A stretch of 64,000 nucleotides of DNA from Chryseobacterium sp. JM1 (GCF_000737715.1 NZ_JPRN01000010.1:124001-188000), one strand, 5' to 3'. Positions 17,149 to 25,560 are shown, counted from the first letter of the stretch. Program-made: numbers and translations. Notes: generated by a model not told the origin, from the sequence alone.

Positions 17149-18279
17149 ATGTCAACACTTACATTTGCCGAAAAAATTGCTCAAGCTGAGAATTTTTTAC
17201 CGATCAACGGTACAGATTACATTGAGTTTTATGTAGGAAATGCTAAACAGGCTGCCCATTATTACAAAACCGCATTCGGTTTTCAGTCTGTAGCATACGC
17301 GGGTCCTGAAACAGGAGTAAGAGACCGTGCTTCTTATGTTCTTCAACAGGGGAAGATAAGATTGGTATTAACAACAGGGCTTAAATCCGATTCACCTATC
17401 AGCGAACACGTAAAAAAACACGGTGATGGAGTGAAAATTTTGGCACTTTGGGTAGATGACGCTTATCAGGCTTTCGAGGAAACTACTAAAAGAGGTGGAA
17501 AACCTTATTTAGAGCCGGTAACTTTAACTGATGATCAGGGTGAGGTAAGAATGTCCGGAATTTATACTTACGGAGAAACCATCCACATGTTCATCGAGAG
17601 AAAAAATTACAAAGGTGCTTTCATGCCTGGCTACGAAAAATGGGAAAGTGCTTACAATCCTGAAGATGCAGGTTTATTATACGTAGACCACTGTGTAGGA
17701 AACGTAGACTGGAACAGAATGATTCCTACTGTAGAATGGTACGAAAAAGTAATGGGCTTTGTGAACATCCTTTCTTTTGACGACAAGCAGATCAATACAG
17801 AATATTCTGCATTGATGTCTAAAGTAATGTCCAACGGAAACGGATTTGCAAAATTCCCTATCAATGAGCCTGCAGAAGGTAAAAAGAAATCTCAGGTAGA
17901 AGAATACCTTGATTTCTACGAAGGAGAAGGTGTACAGCACATCGCAGTAGCCACAAGAGATATTATCCACACTGTCACTGAATTGAAGAAGCGTGGTGTA
18001 GAGTTCTTATCTGCTCCGCCGGAAGCATATTACGACATGGTTCCTGAAAGAGTGGGTCATATTGACGAAGATCTTAAAAAATTACAGGACTTAGGCATCC
18101 TTATTGATCATGATGAAGAAGGATATCTGCTTCAGATCTTTACGAAGCCTGTAGAAGACCGTCCTACCCTGTTCTTCGAAATCATTGAAAGACACGGTGC
18201 ACAGAGTTTTGGTGCCGGAAACTTCAAGGCATTGTTCGAAGCCCTTGAAAGAGAGCAGGACAGAAGAGGAAATCTTTAA
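17149..18279 (+). CDS. hppD: 4-hydroxyphenylpyruvate dioxygenase
   Basis: Converts 4-hydroxyphenylpyruvate to homogentisate with Fe(II) and O2, the step before HmgA. 376 residues from ATG 17149; codons from 17116 lie in the leader. It has two vicinal-oxygen-chelate domains. The ligand His residues are in LYVDHCVGNVDW and GVQHIAVATRDI, and the Glu ligand is in LFFEIIERHGAQSFGAGNFKALFEA near the C-terminus. The C-terminal helix that gates the active site is complete. Confidence 0.94.
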   Translation: MSTLTFAEKIAQAENFLPINGTDYIEFYVGNAKQAAHYYKTAFGFQSVAYAGPETGVRDRASYVLQQGKIRLVLTTGLKSDSPISEHVKKHGDGVKILALWVDDAYQAFEETTKRGGKPYLEPVTLTDDQGEVRMSGIYTYGETIHMFIERKNYKGAFMPGYEKWESAYNPEDAGLLYVDHCVGNVDWNRMIPTVEWYEKVMGFVNILSFDDKQINTEYSALMSKVMSNGNGFAKFPINEPAEGKKKSQVEEYLDFYEGEGVQHIAVATRDIIHTVTELKKRGVEFLSAPPEAYYDMVPERVGHIDEDLKKLQDLGILIDHDEEGYLLQIFTKPVEDRPTLFFEIIERHGAQSFGAGNFKALFEALEREQDRRGNL

Positions 18280-18296
18280 TTTTACAATAGAATAAT

Positions 18297-18335
18297 AAGT
18301 TTTGTCAGGATGAAAAGTCTTGACAAAACTTTTTT
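18297..18335 (+). terminator. Rho-independent terminator after hppD
   Basis: Stem AAGTTTTGTCA and TGACAAAACTT (11 bp) with a 13-nt loop, followed by TTTTT. Confidence 0.8.
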
Positions 18336-18350
18336 ATAAAAACACAACGT

Positions 18351-18809
18351 ATGAAAAAAATTTTTATTGGGATTTTATTTTTCGGAGCATTAGGGCTTAA
18401 AGCTCAATATGGAACCCTGAATGAAATCCTTAACCGACTGGAAGAAAGAAAAGGCATTAACCAAAATCTTGAAAGTGTCAATATCGACAACAAGAAGTTT
18501 GTCTTCATTAAAGATGCGGAAGACCACACGGAAAGAGATTTTATCATTATCAAAGGAAATGAAGCGACCTACGTAGAAGTTTTTGATGACAAAGCTACCG
18601 GCGAAAGCAGTTCAAACGTTTTTACGGGTGATATCGTCAGAAGAAAAAACATCGTTTCCCTGCGTGCAGACAAGCTTGAGAATAAAAAAGTGCCGCTTCC
18701 TGTGACCAAAACTTTGCTGCTCACCAAGCAGAAAGACATTCTGTATCTTATTGATGTCAATACAAAAGACAGATGGATCGATGAAGCCTCTTATTCCAAA
18801 AAGAAATAA
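18351..18809 (+). CDS. small secreted protein of unknown function in the tyrosine cluster
   Basis: 152 residues with a signal peptide (MKKIFIGILFFGALGLKAQ). The mature part is rich in Asp, Glu and Lys, with alternating beta-strand pattern (KFVFIKDAEDHTERDFIIIKG; KTLLLTKQKDILYLIDVNTKDRW). No known domain was recognised. It lies between hppD and fahA, but a terminator separates it from hppD, so the link to the pathway is positional only. Confidence 0.7.
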   Translation: MKKIFIGILFFGALGLKAQYGTLNEILNRLEERKGINQNLESVNIDNKKFVFIKDAEDHTERDFIIIKGNEATYVEVFDDKATGESSSNVFTGDIVRRKNIVSLRADKLENKKVPLPVTKTLLLTKQKDILYLIDVNTKDRWIDEASYSKKK

Positions 18810-18876
18810 ATTCTTTTCAGACAGCAAATCATGAGGGATTTGTTATCTTACACCTTAATTTAATTCCAAAAAAATT

Positions 18877-20124
18877 ATGAAATCATTTGTAGAGTATTCT
18901 TCGGATTCAGACTTTTCTATACATAATATTCCTTTCGGAGTAGCAGTTTTTAATAAAGAATATATCGGATGCTGTACAAGGATCGGAGATCAGGTAGTAG
19001 ATCTTGCGACCCTTTACGATCTTGGGTATTTTGAGGGTATTCAGGGATTAGACGACAATATCTTTGAAGCCTATACCATCAACGAGTTTATCGAGCTGGG
19101 AAAACCCATCACCAATGCGGTACGTGTGAGAATCCAGGAACTTCTGCAGGAAGGTTCAACATTGTCAAAAGACGAAAAAACAATTGCAGACGCATTCTAT
19201 GACCTGGATCAGGTAAAAATGATGATGCCGGTACACATCCCGAATTACACGGATTTCTACAGCAGCATCGAGCACGCCACTAACGTTGGAAAAATGTTCC
19301 GTGATCCGGAAAACGCATTGCTTCCCAACTGGAAACACCTTCCTGTAGGTTATCACGGAAGAGCTTCTTCTATCGTGGTTTCAGGAACAGAAATCAACCG
19401 TCCTAAAGGTCAGACGAAACCTGCAGATGCAGAAAAACCACTTTTCGGACCAAGCAAGCAGCTGGATTTTGAACTGGAAATGGCCTTTATCCTGAACAGA
19501 AACTCAGAAATGGGTGAAAGCATTTCCACAAAAGAAGCTGAAGAAGCCATCTTCGGTATGGTGGTATTCAACGACTGGTCAGCAAGAGATATTCAGGCTT
19601 GGGAATATGTTCCACTGGGACCATTCCTTGGTAAAAACTTTGGATCATCTATTTCTCCTTGGGTGGTTACCCTTGAAGCACTGGAACCTTTCAGAACAGC
19701 TTCTCCAAAGCAGGAACCTGAAGTTTTAGACTATCTAAAATTTGAAGGCGATAAAAATTACGACATCAATCTTGAAGTCTATTTACAACCTGAAAACGGT
19801 GAAGAAAACCTGATTTCAGAAAGTAATTATAAATTCATGTACTGGAATATGACTCAGCAACTGGCTCACCATACGATAAACGGATGTAATGTAGAAGTTG
19901 GAGACCTATACGCCAGCGGAACTATTTCAGGAAGCGATCCAAAATCTTTCGGATCTATGCTGGAACTAACATGGAGAGGACAAAATCCTTTACAGTTAAA
20001 AGACGGCCAGGAAAGAAAATTCATCGAAGATAACGATACCGTTACGATGAAAGCATGGGCTGAAAAAGACGGAGTGAGAGTAGGTTTCGGTGATGTTTCC
20101 GGTAAAATTATTCCAACGGTTTAA
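18877..20124 (+). CDS. fahA: fumarylacetoacetase
   Basis: The last step of tyrosine degradation: hydrolyses fumarylacetoacetate to fumarate and acetoacetate. 415 residues with the N-terminal SH3-like domain (GVAVFNKEYIGCCTRIGDQVVDL) and the catalytic beta-roll. Key segments are DFYSSIEHATNVG (catalytic His), YHGRASSIVVSG, LDFELEMAFIL (metal Glu), VVFNDWSARDIQAWEYVPLGPFLGKNFG and GSDPKSFGSMLELTWRG. Length is normal. Maleylacetoacetate isomerase is not encoded next to it. Confidence 0.95.
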   Translation: MKSFVEYSSDSDFSIHNIPFGVAVFNKEYIGCCTRIGDQVVDLATLYDLGYFEGIQGLDDNIFEAYTINEFIELGKPITNAVRVRIQELLQEGSTLSKDEKTIADAFYDLDQVKMMMPVHIPNYTDFYSSIEHATNVGKMFRDPENALLPNWKHLPVGYHGRASSIVVSGTEINRPKGQTKPADAEKPLFGPSKQLDFELEMAFILNRNSEMGESISTKEAEEAIFGMVVFNDWSARDIQAWEYVPLGPFLGKNFGSSISPWVVTLEALEPFRTASPKQEPEVLDYLKFEGDKNYDINLEVYLQPENGEENLISESNYKFMYWNMTQQLAHHTINGCNVEVGDLYASGTISGSDPKSFGSMLELTWRGQNPLQLKDGQERKFIEDNDTVTMKAWAEKDGVRVGFGDVSGKIIPTV

Positions 20125-20129
20125 TATTC

Positions 20130-20151
20130 TTAACCACAAAAGTCACAAAAG
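20130..20151 (+). repeat. left 22-bp terminal inverted repeat of the GxxExxY unit
   Basis: Begins TTAACCACAAAAGTCAC. Its exact reverse complement occurs at 20596-20617, on the other side of the GxxExxY gene. The core word also starts both tandem repeats at 3909 and 4171. Confidence 0.85.
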
Positions 20152-20156
20152 ATTTT

Positions 20157-20565
20157 ATGATTACACAGTCATATTTAACTGATCTGACGTATAAGATAAA
20201 CGGCGCCTGCATAGAAGTTCACAAAATTTTAGGCGCCGGTTTATTAGAAAGTGTGTATCATAAATGTCTGGAAGAAGAATTTACACTTAGAAACATTAGC
20301 TTTAAATCCAGAGATGAAGGTCCCTTTAATCTATAAAGGAAAAGAAATCAAATGTGACTTTTTTTGTGACTTTCTTGTTGAAGATTTAATTGTTGTCGAA
20401 TTAAAATCAGTCGTTGAGTTCAATGATATTCACCGATCTCAAATTTTAAATTATATTAATTTAATGAAGAAACCCAAAGGAATCTTAGTCAATTTTAATG
20501 TAAAAAATCTGTATCATGAAGGACAGGAAACTTTTGTAAATAAATATTACAATATGCTTTTTTGA
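20157..20565 (+). pseudogene. GxxExxY protein (PD-(D/E)XK superfamily), frameshifted
   Basis: Two overlapping frames together rebuild one GxxExxY-family protein (PF13366 type). Frame 1 from ATG 20157 gives KINGACIEVHKILGAGLLESVY, which contains the GxxExxY signature, and ends at TAA 20334. Frame 2 carries EMKVPLIYKGKEI, the nuclease-like core CDFLVEDLIVVELKSV (D...ELK), and QILNYINLM. Skipping one base at about 20310 (TCC-A-GAG) joins them exactly at the expected family position. It is therefore a single-base insertion, a sequencing error, or a frameshift site. The gene is enclosed by perfect 22-bp inverted repeats, and the downstream frame is otherwise undamaged, so the change is recent. Confidence 0.8.
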
Positions 20566-20595
20566 ACTTAAAAAACAGCTTATTTTATCTTAAAG

Positions 20596-20617
20596 CTTTT
20601 GTGACTTTTGTGGTTAA
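20596..20617 (-). repeat. right 22-bp terminal inverted repeat of the GxxExxY unit
   Basis: CTTTTGTGACTTTTGTGG and onward is the exact reverse complement of 20130-20151. The two ends define a 488-bp unit that begins 5 nt after fahA and stops 9 nt before the flavin reductase gene. Confidence 0.85.
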
Positions 20618-20626
20618 AAATAAAAA

Positions 20627-21451
20627 ATGAAAACAGTTATCCCATCCGAATTATCCCCCGTCCAGCTTCAGACCATCATGCAGACCGCAGTGTCTCCGCG
20701 TCCGATTGCTTTGGCTTCTACGGTAGATAAAAACGGAACGATCAATTTATCTCCATTCAGTTTTTTTAATATGTTCAGTACAGTTCCTCCGATATTGATT
20801 TTTTCACCATCGAGGAGAGTACGCGACAATACAACTAAACATACACTTGAAAATGTTCTGGAAGTTCCGGAAGTAGTAATCGGAACGGTAAATTTTCCAA
20901 TCGTACAGCAGATTTCTTTAGCATCTACAGAATATGAAACCGGAATCAATGAATTCATCAAATCCGGACTGACCATGAAAGATGCAGACCTGGTGCAGCC
21001 TAAACTGATTGAAGAATGCCCGGTTAACTTTGAATGTAAAGTTTTAGAAGTTAAATCTCTGGGAGATCAGGGAGGCGCAGGAAATCTGGTAATCTGTGAG
21101 GTTCAGAAAATTCATATCAGAGAAGAGTATCTGAATGAAGCCGGGAATTTAGATCAGCAAAAACTGGATATGGTGGCCCGTTTAGGAGGAAACTTTTACT
21201 CCAGAAGCAATGAGAACAGTATTTTTGAAGTACCTAAACCTTTGGTCACAAAAGGAATTGGGTTTGATCTGCTTCCAGATTCCATTAAATACAGTAAGAT
21301 ATTTACAGGAAACGATCTGGGAATGCTCGCCAATGTAGAAATACTTCCTGCAGGAGAATTCCATGCGGATGAAAATGTTCATACAAACGTTCAGAAATTA
21401 CTCTTGGAAAGTAAAATTGAAGAAGCCTGGACGCTTTTAACAATAGCATAA
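20627..21451 (+). CDS. flavin reductase family protein (FMN-binding split barrel)
   Basis: 274 residues. The N-terminal half has the flavin-reductase-like split-barrel pattern: SPRPIALASTVDKNGTINLSPFSFFNMFST, then PPILIFSPSRR and the NFPIVQQISLAST helix. The family binds FMN and acts as an NAD(P)H:flavin reductase or a ring-cleaving partner. It follows fahA, separated by the GxxExxY unit. Gene order suggests it belonged to the aromatic-degradation operon before that unit was inserted; this is an inference. Confidence 0.82.
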   Translation: MKTVIPSELSPVQLQTIMQTAVSPRPIALASTVDKNGTINLSPFSFFNMFSTVPPILIFSPSRRVRDNTTKHTLENVLEVPEVVIGTVNFPIVQQISLASTEYETGINEFIKSGLTMKDADLVQPKLIEECPVNFECKVLEVKSLGDQGGAGNLVICEVQKIHIREEYLNEAGNLDQQKLDMVARLGGNFYSRSNENSIFEVPKPLVTKGIGFDLLPDSIKYSKIFTGNDLGMLANVEILPAGEFHADENVHTNVQKLLLESKIEEAWTLLTIA

Positions 21452-21549
21452 CATAAGCTTATACAAAACAAAACCAGCCTTATTACAGGCTGGTTTTTAT
21501 TTATTTCTTAGCTATAAAATCTAAATTTTCATACATTCCGCTTCATCAA

Positions 21550-21623
21550 ATCTACCTGTTGATTTCCTCTTCAAATGCTTTAAGGCGTAATGATTTTATC
21601 TCAGGTAAAACTGAATCCCGATG
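21550..21623 (-). repeat. fragment of the GCGCCTTAAA/TTTTATC composite repeat
   Basis: Reverse complement reads TTTTACCTGAGATAAAAT, then CATTACGCCTTAAAGCATT. This matches the block next to the REP element at 31.2 kb and the tandem repeats at 3.9-4.4 kb. REP copy 3 follows directly. Confidence 0.6.
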
Positions 21624-21701
21624 GTCATTGCGAGGAGCGCAGCGACGAAGCAATCTCAAAAAAAACGCTTTAGATTACTTCACCTAAAGGTTCGCAATGA
21701 C
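21624..21701. repeat. REP-like palindrome, copy 3
   Basis: Same orientation as copy 1: GTCATTGCGAGGAGCG...AAGCAATCTCA and the opposing TTCACCTAAAGGTTCGCAATGAC arm. It separates the flavin reductase gene and the convergent lipoprotein gene. Confidence 0.85.
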
Positions 21702-21725
21702 AGATAGATTTTTACAGTCTAGATT

Positions 21726-22238
21726 TTATTTAGACTTCAATGCATCAGTAACCGTAATTTTCCCTTTCTCAGCAAAATCGGTTACTTTTCCATTTTTATC
21801 AATAGACACATTCAGATTATCGTTCTTGGAATCATAGAAGATAGACGTTGAATATCCCGGGCAGTCATGCTGCTTACAACCTGTTACTTTATAAATTCCG
21901 TTCTCAGATATAATTGGAGATTCTACGTTGAAATTCTTAAGCATTTCATCATATTGCGCTCCGGTAAGTTTTTTAACCCGGTCTGCAAAACTTTTATCTT
22001 CAAATAGCTTAATATCATGAGGGTATTTACCCGTATTTTTAGTAATGATATTATCTGCGGAAGCCGTTACAGCAGGTGTAGAAGCTGCTGAGTCTGTTTT
22101 AGGTGCCGTTGCAGAATCTTTCGGCATGACGGTCGTTACAGAATCTCCGGTGGCGGGTACATCTGTTTTGGCTTCTTTTTTACATGAGATTACGGCGAAT
22201 AATGAAAACGCACAGACGCTTACAATCAATTTTTTCAT
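21726..22238 (-). CDS. putative lipoprotein, unknown function
   Basis: 170 residues with a lipoprotein signal (MKKLIVSVCAFSLFAVISC, lipobox Cys19). A Ser/Thr/Ala/Pro-rich low-complexity linker to about residue 65 follows. The remaining globular part has two Cys in VTGCKQHDCPGYS. No domain recognised. It is probably anchored in the inner or outer membrane facing the periplasm. Homologues with the CKKE start are common in Flavobacteria. Confidence 0.75.
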   Translation of the reverse strand: MKKLIVSVCAFSLFAVISCKKEAKTDVPATGDSVTTVMPKDSATAPKTDSAASTPAVTASADNIITKNTGKYPHDIKLFEDKSFADRVKKLTGAQYDEMLKNFNVESPIISENGIYKVTGCKQHDCPGYSTSIFYDSKNDNLNVSIDKNGKVTDFAEKGKITVTDALKSK

Positions 22239-22302
22239 AATAATTTAATATGGTGATTAATAATTAGAACGTCAGTATTCAAATTTTATTCCACTATTAA
22301 CC

Positions 22303-23145
22303 TTATTTCATATTTTTATTAATAAAATCAATACACTTGTCAGTCACGATTTTTAAGTTTTCTGGAAGCTCTTTTTCAGTCCACGGTTCCTTTGATCCGA
22401 AGGTATGATCTGCATTTTCAACTAAGAACAATTCTGAATTGGGATTCAGGATATGAAGATGTTCCGCATTTTTTACGCTTACACTTTCATCATTCGTTCC
22501 ATGAATAATCAGCACATACGCTTTGGCCATTTCTGTTGCTCTTTCTACATCAAAACGGTGTACATTATTTTCAAAATCTTCATAAAACTGGTAATAATGT
22601 GGCATTTCCTGTTTTGTACGACCGTTCAGCACATAGTATACGCCATCTTTTTTCCAGTTTTCAAGTGCTTCATTCTTTGGAAAACGTTCCAGGGTATCTA
22701 CACTAGCCAGTGTGATCAGTCCGTTGATTCTTTCGTCTTCAAAAGTCTTGATGATGGAAATCCCTCCTCCTCTGCTGTGACCGATCAGAACAATCCTCTG
22801 ATCATCCACATTAGGATATTTTACAAAATGATCAATCACCACCCCCAAATCTGAAAGTTCTTTTGAATAATTATTATTCCCGAACGCCTCTAAATCAGCA
22901 AAATTATGGGGATCTTCCACTGTAGTTCCATTATGGGAAGCATTGAATTTCACAAAGAAAAGACCGGCTTCAGCGAACTTCTCCGCCATCAGATTCCATG
23001 CACCCCAGTCTTTATAGCCTTTGTAGCCATGAACAAAAATCACCAACGGTAATTTTTCATCCGTTTCGGGATACAATGCATCTGCCAGAAAATCTCTGGT
23101 TTCGGGGTTTCCAAGCTTTATATTAATTTCTTTTATCAATTTCAT
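22303..23145 (-). CDS. alpha/beta hydrolase (dienelactone hydrolase/S9-like)
   Basis: 280 residues, cytosolic. The oxyanion-hole HGYKGYKDWGAW is near residue 38. The nucleophile Ser lies in LIGHSRGGG, the acid Asp in IIHGTNDESV, and the His in ENADHTFG near the C-terminus. Length and triad spacing are normal. Substrate unknown. It stands alone: the neighbour upstream (HipA-like) is divergent. Confidence 0.85.
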   Translation of the reverse strand: MKLIKEINIKLGNPETRDFLADALYPETDEKLPLVIFVHGYKGYKDWGAWNLMAEKFAEAGLFFVKFNASHNGTTVEDPHNFADLEAFGNNNYSKELSDLGVVIDHFVKYPNVDDQRIVLIGHSRGGGISIIKTFEDERINGLITLASVDTLERFPKNEALENWKKDGVYYVLNGRTKQEMPHYYQFYEDFENNVHRFDVERATEMAKAYVLIIHGTNDESVSVKNAEHLHILNPNSELFLVENADHTFGSKEPWTEKELPENLKIVTDKCIDFINKNMK

Positions 23146-23278
23146 ACAATTAAAACTTTTATTTAGTCTTTGTGGTATTTCGCACCACTCTAAATTAATG
23201 AAAAAAACTTTAGCGCTTTTGTTTTCATCTTATTTTCGTTCTCATCCGTACAGATCACAACTTATCAAAAAATAACCT

Positions 23279-23286
23279 TAATTTTG
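23279..23286 (+). promoter_or_regulatory. -7 box (TAATTTTG), predicted leaderless start of the HipA-like gene
   Basis: The box ends 4 nt before ATG 23291, so transcription would begin at or next to the start codon. The same spacing is found for the ABC ATPase gene and for recR. Confidence 0.5.
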
Positions 23287-23290
23287 CAGT

Positions 23291-24064
23291 ATGCTGGATT
23301 TAAGAACGGTAACCGTCATGCGTTACATCCTGCCCCTGAGGGAAGGCGGATCTCTTCCTGCTTTGGCAGAAGCTGATGATGATTTTAAATATGTACTGAA
23401 ATTTCGCGGCGCTGGCCACGGAGTAAAAATGCTGATCTCCGAACTTTTGGGCGGTAAGATCACAGAAGCTTTGGGACTGCAGATTCCTGAGCTAGTATTT
23501 GTAAACCTTGATGTTGACTTCGGAAGAACGGAAGCCGATGAGGAAATTCAGGAACTGCTGAAATTTTCAGAAGGCCTGAATCTGGGGCTTCACTATCTTT
23601 CAGGTTCTATCACGTATGATCCGGGTGTAAAAGTGGATCCGCTTCTGGCCTCAAAAATCGTTTGGCTGGATGCATTCATCACGAATATCGACCGTACTTT
23701 CAGGAACACGAATCTTCTGATGTGGCATAAAGAGCTTTGGGTCATCGACAACGGAGCATCGTTTTATTTCCATCATTCGTGGCAGAATTTTGATGCAGCA
23801 GCCAAAACACCTTTCAAATATGTGAAAGATCACGTCTTGCTTCCGAAAGCCAACAGGCTGGATGAGGCCGATCAATTCGCCCACGAGGTATTGAATGACA
23901 CGTTATTCAGGGATATCGTCAATTTAATTCCTGAAGACTGGCTCCAGTGGAATGACGCCGATGAAACACCGGAGGAGATTCGTGAGATCTATTTCCAGTT
24001 CATGAAAACCAGGTTAGAAAATTCTCAAATCTTTGTAAACGAAGCGAAAAATGCAAGAGGATAA
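23291..24064 (+). CDS. HipA-like protein kinase (HipA_2 type)
   Basis: 257 residues with a HipA-type kinase fold but no HipA N-terminal domain. Lys37 in YVLKFRGAG may bind ATP. The catalytic segment is DAFITNIDRTFRNTNLL (Asp134, Asn139), and the metal-binding Asp153 is in WVIDNGASF. There is no HipB-like antitoxin next to it. The downstream DUF3037 gene overlaps it by 14 nt. The pair is conserved across bacteria to my knowledge, without an assigned function. It is probably a Ser/Thr kinase; the target is unknown. Confidence 0.8.
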   Translation: MLDLRTVTVMRYILPLREGGSLPALAEADDDFKYVLKFRGAGHGVKMLISELLGGKITEALGLQIPELVFVNLDVDFGRTEADEEIQELLKFSEGLNLGLHYLSGSITYDPGVKVDPLLASKIVWLDAFITNIDRTFRNTNLLMWHKELWVIDNGASFYFHHSWQNFDAAAKTPFKYVKDHVLLPKANRLDEADQFAHEVLNDTLFRDIVNLIPEDWLQWNDADETPEEIREIYFQFMKTRLENSQIFVNEAKNARG

Positions 24065-24434
24065 AATATACGAATACGCCGTCATCCGCCTGGTACCGAA
24101 GGTTGAAAGAGAAGAATTTTTCAACATAGGACTCGTGATGTTTTCTAAAAAAGAGAAGTTTATCCGCGTAGAATTTCATCTGTGTCCGGATAAATTTAAG
24201 CTGATGCACAATAAAATTGATTACGACGACATCATTCAAAATCTGGAAAGCTTCCAAAAAATTGCAAACGGTGACAAAAAAGGAGGCCCAATTGCACTGA
24301 TGGATATTCCTGAACGATTCCGCTGGCTAACGGCTGTAAGAAGCTCTGTCGTTCAGACATCAAGACCTCATCCGGGAAAATCTAAAGACCTGGAAAAGAC
24401 TTTTGGTAAACTTTTTGAGGAGTTAGTAAAATAA
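24051..24434 (+). CDS. DUF3037 domain protein, partner of the HipA-like kinase
   Basis: A 127-residue cytosolic protein. It matches DUF3037 by its opening YEYAVIRLVPKVEREEFFNIGLVMF and by the FRWLTAVRSSVVQTSRPHPG segment in its second half. The 14-nt overlap with the kinase gene implies translational coupling. Function unknown; a regulator, antitoxin or substrate of the kinase are all possible. Confidence 0.82.
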   Translation: MQEDKIYEYAVIRLVPKVEREEFFNIGLVMFSKKEKFIRVEFHLCPDKFKLMHNKIDYDDIIQNLESFQKIANGDKKGGPIALMDIPERFRWLTAVRSSVVQTSRPHPGKSKDLEKTFGKLFEELVK

Positions 24435-24457
24435 CACGCCACTACAAAAAGTATCCT

Positions 24458-25480
24458 ATGAAATCATTAACGAACAACATATCAATCTACAGGTTTTTCA
24501 CAAACCTGTTTTTTGTTTTTTCTTTAAGCTTATTTAGTTTAGGTTATTCACAAAATCAACTCGAACCCAAAACCGGGAAAAGCACCCTACTTCCGACCTT
24601 ATCAGCAGTCAAAGAAAATGTAGTCTACAAAACCAATGAAAAGGGAAATCCTCTTTTACTGGACGTTTACAGCCCGAAAAATGTTTCCTCTGAAAAAACA
24701 CCTGTGGTCATCTATGTGCATGGAGGTGCGTGGGTAAAAGGAGATAAAACGGTAAGAGACGGAAGTTATATAGAAACCTTCATTTCAAAGCTTCTTGATA
24801 AAAAATATACAGTCATCAGCATCGATTATACGCTTCTGAATGACAGTATTCACTTTCCGCTTCCTTTGCAGGATACCAAAGATGTGGTGAGATGGGTGCG
24901 AAAAAATGCTGCTGCCTATCACTTCGATCCTGATAATATCGGGTTTTTCGGAGCTTCATCCGGAGCTCACCTTTCAATGCTTGCAGCCTATACTCCGGAT
25001 ACCGAATTTCCGGGAAGTCCAGAACTTTCTTCCTATTCTGCAAAGGTCAATTATGTGGTGGATCATTATGGACCTTCAGACCTCAACAAACTTTTGCATA
25101 CACGCCTAGGAAAAGTCCCGGTATTCTTTTTCGGTCTGGCGGCTCAAAAAATTGTCGACCTCAGAACGAACCTTGTTAGAGGACTGTCCGGATATGACAT
25201 TAAAAAGGAAAAAAGAAAAACAATTGACTATTTCAAGACGATTTCTCCGCTGACCTATGTTTCAAGCGGCGTCCCTACTTTGATTATGCAGGGAAATAAA
25301 GACAAAGTAGTTCCGATGCAACAGTCCAAAAAGCTGCACAGAAAACTGAAGAGAGAAAATATTCAAAACAGCCTGATCATTGTGAAAGACGGTACTCATG
25401 GTTTCGGAACCACGGATAAAGCTTATATGGATCAACTGACGGATCAGATGGTTGAATTTATTGAGTCTCAGAGAAAATAA
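24458..25480 (+). CDS. secreted alpha/beta hydrolase / carboxylesterase (BD-FAE-like)
   Basis: 340 residues with a long signal peptide (hydrophobic FFVFSLSLFSLGYS). Esterase motif HGGAWVKGD is near residue 91. The nucleophile Ser is in GFFGASSGAH, the acid Asp in GNKDKVVP, and the catalytic His in DGTHGF. This is the pattern of the BD-FAE/hormone-sensitive-lipase-like esterases. It starts 23 nt after the DUF3037 gene and may be co-transcribed, though a functional link is not obvious. Confidence 0.83.
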   Translation: MKSLTNNISIYRFFTNLFFVFSLSLFSLGYSQNQLEPKTGKSTLLPTLSAVKENVVYKTNEKGNPLLLDVYSPKNVSSEKTPVVIYVHGGAWVKGDKTVRDGSYIETFISKLLDKKYTVISIDYTLLNDSIHFPLPLQDTKDVVRWVRKNAAAYHFDPDNIGFFGASSGAHLSMLAAYTPDTEFPGSPELSSYSAKVNYVVDHYGPSDLNKLLHTRLGKVPVFFFGLAAQKIVDLRTNLVRGLSGYDIKKEKRKTIDYFKTISPLTYVSSGVPTLIMQGNKDKVVPMQQSKKLHRKLKRENIQNSLIIVKDGTHGFGTTDKAYMDQLTDQMVEFIESQRK

Positions 25481-25527
25481 GGTTTAGTATTAAAACTTGA
25501 GAGTAAAATAAATAAATGAATACTATC

Positions 25528-25560
25528 AAACCTTATAGGTTTTAAAAACCTATAAGGTTT
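25528..25560. repeat. 33-bp perfect palindrome, copy 1
   Basis: Arms AAACCTTATAGGTTTT and AAAACCTATAAGGTTT around a single central A. An identical copy lies at 63711-63743, and both are preceded by ATC. The 556-nt gap 25481-26036 contains this, the repeat at 25589-25717 and AT-rich DNA, and no gene. Confidence 0.9.

Noticed and set aside
23291-24064. Classical HipBA toxin-antitoxin
   Set aside because: No HTH (HipB) gene next to it and no HipA N-terminal domain. Only the kinase core is shared.
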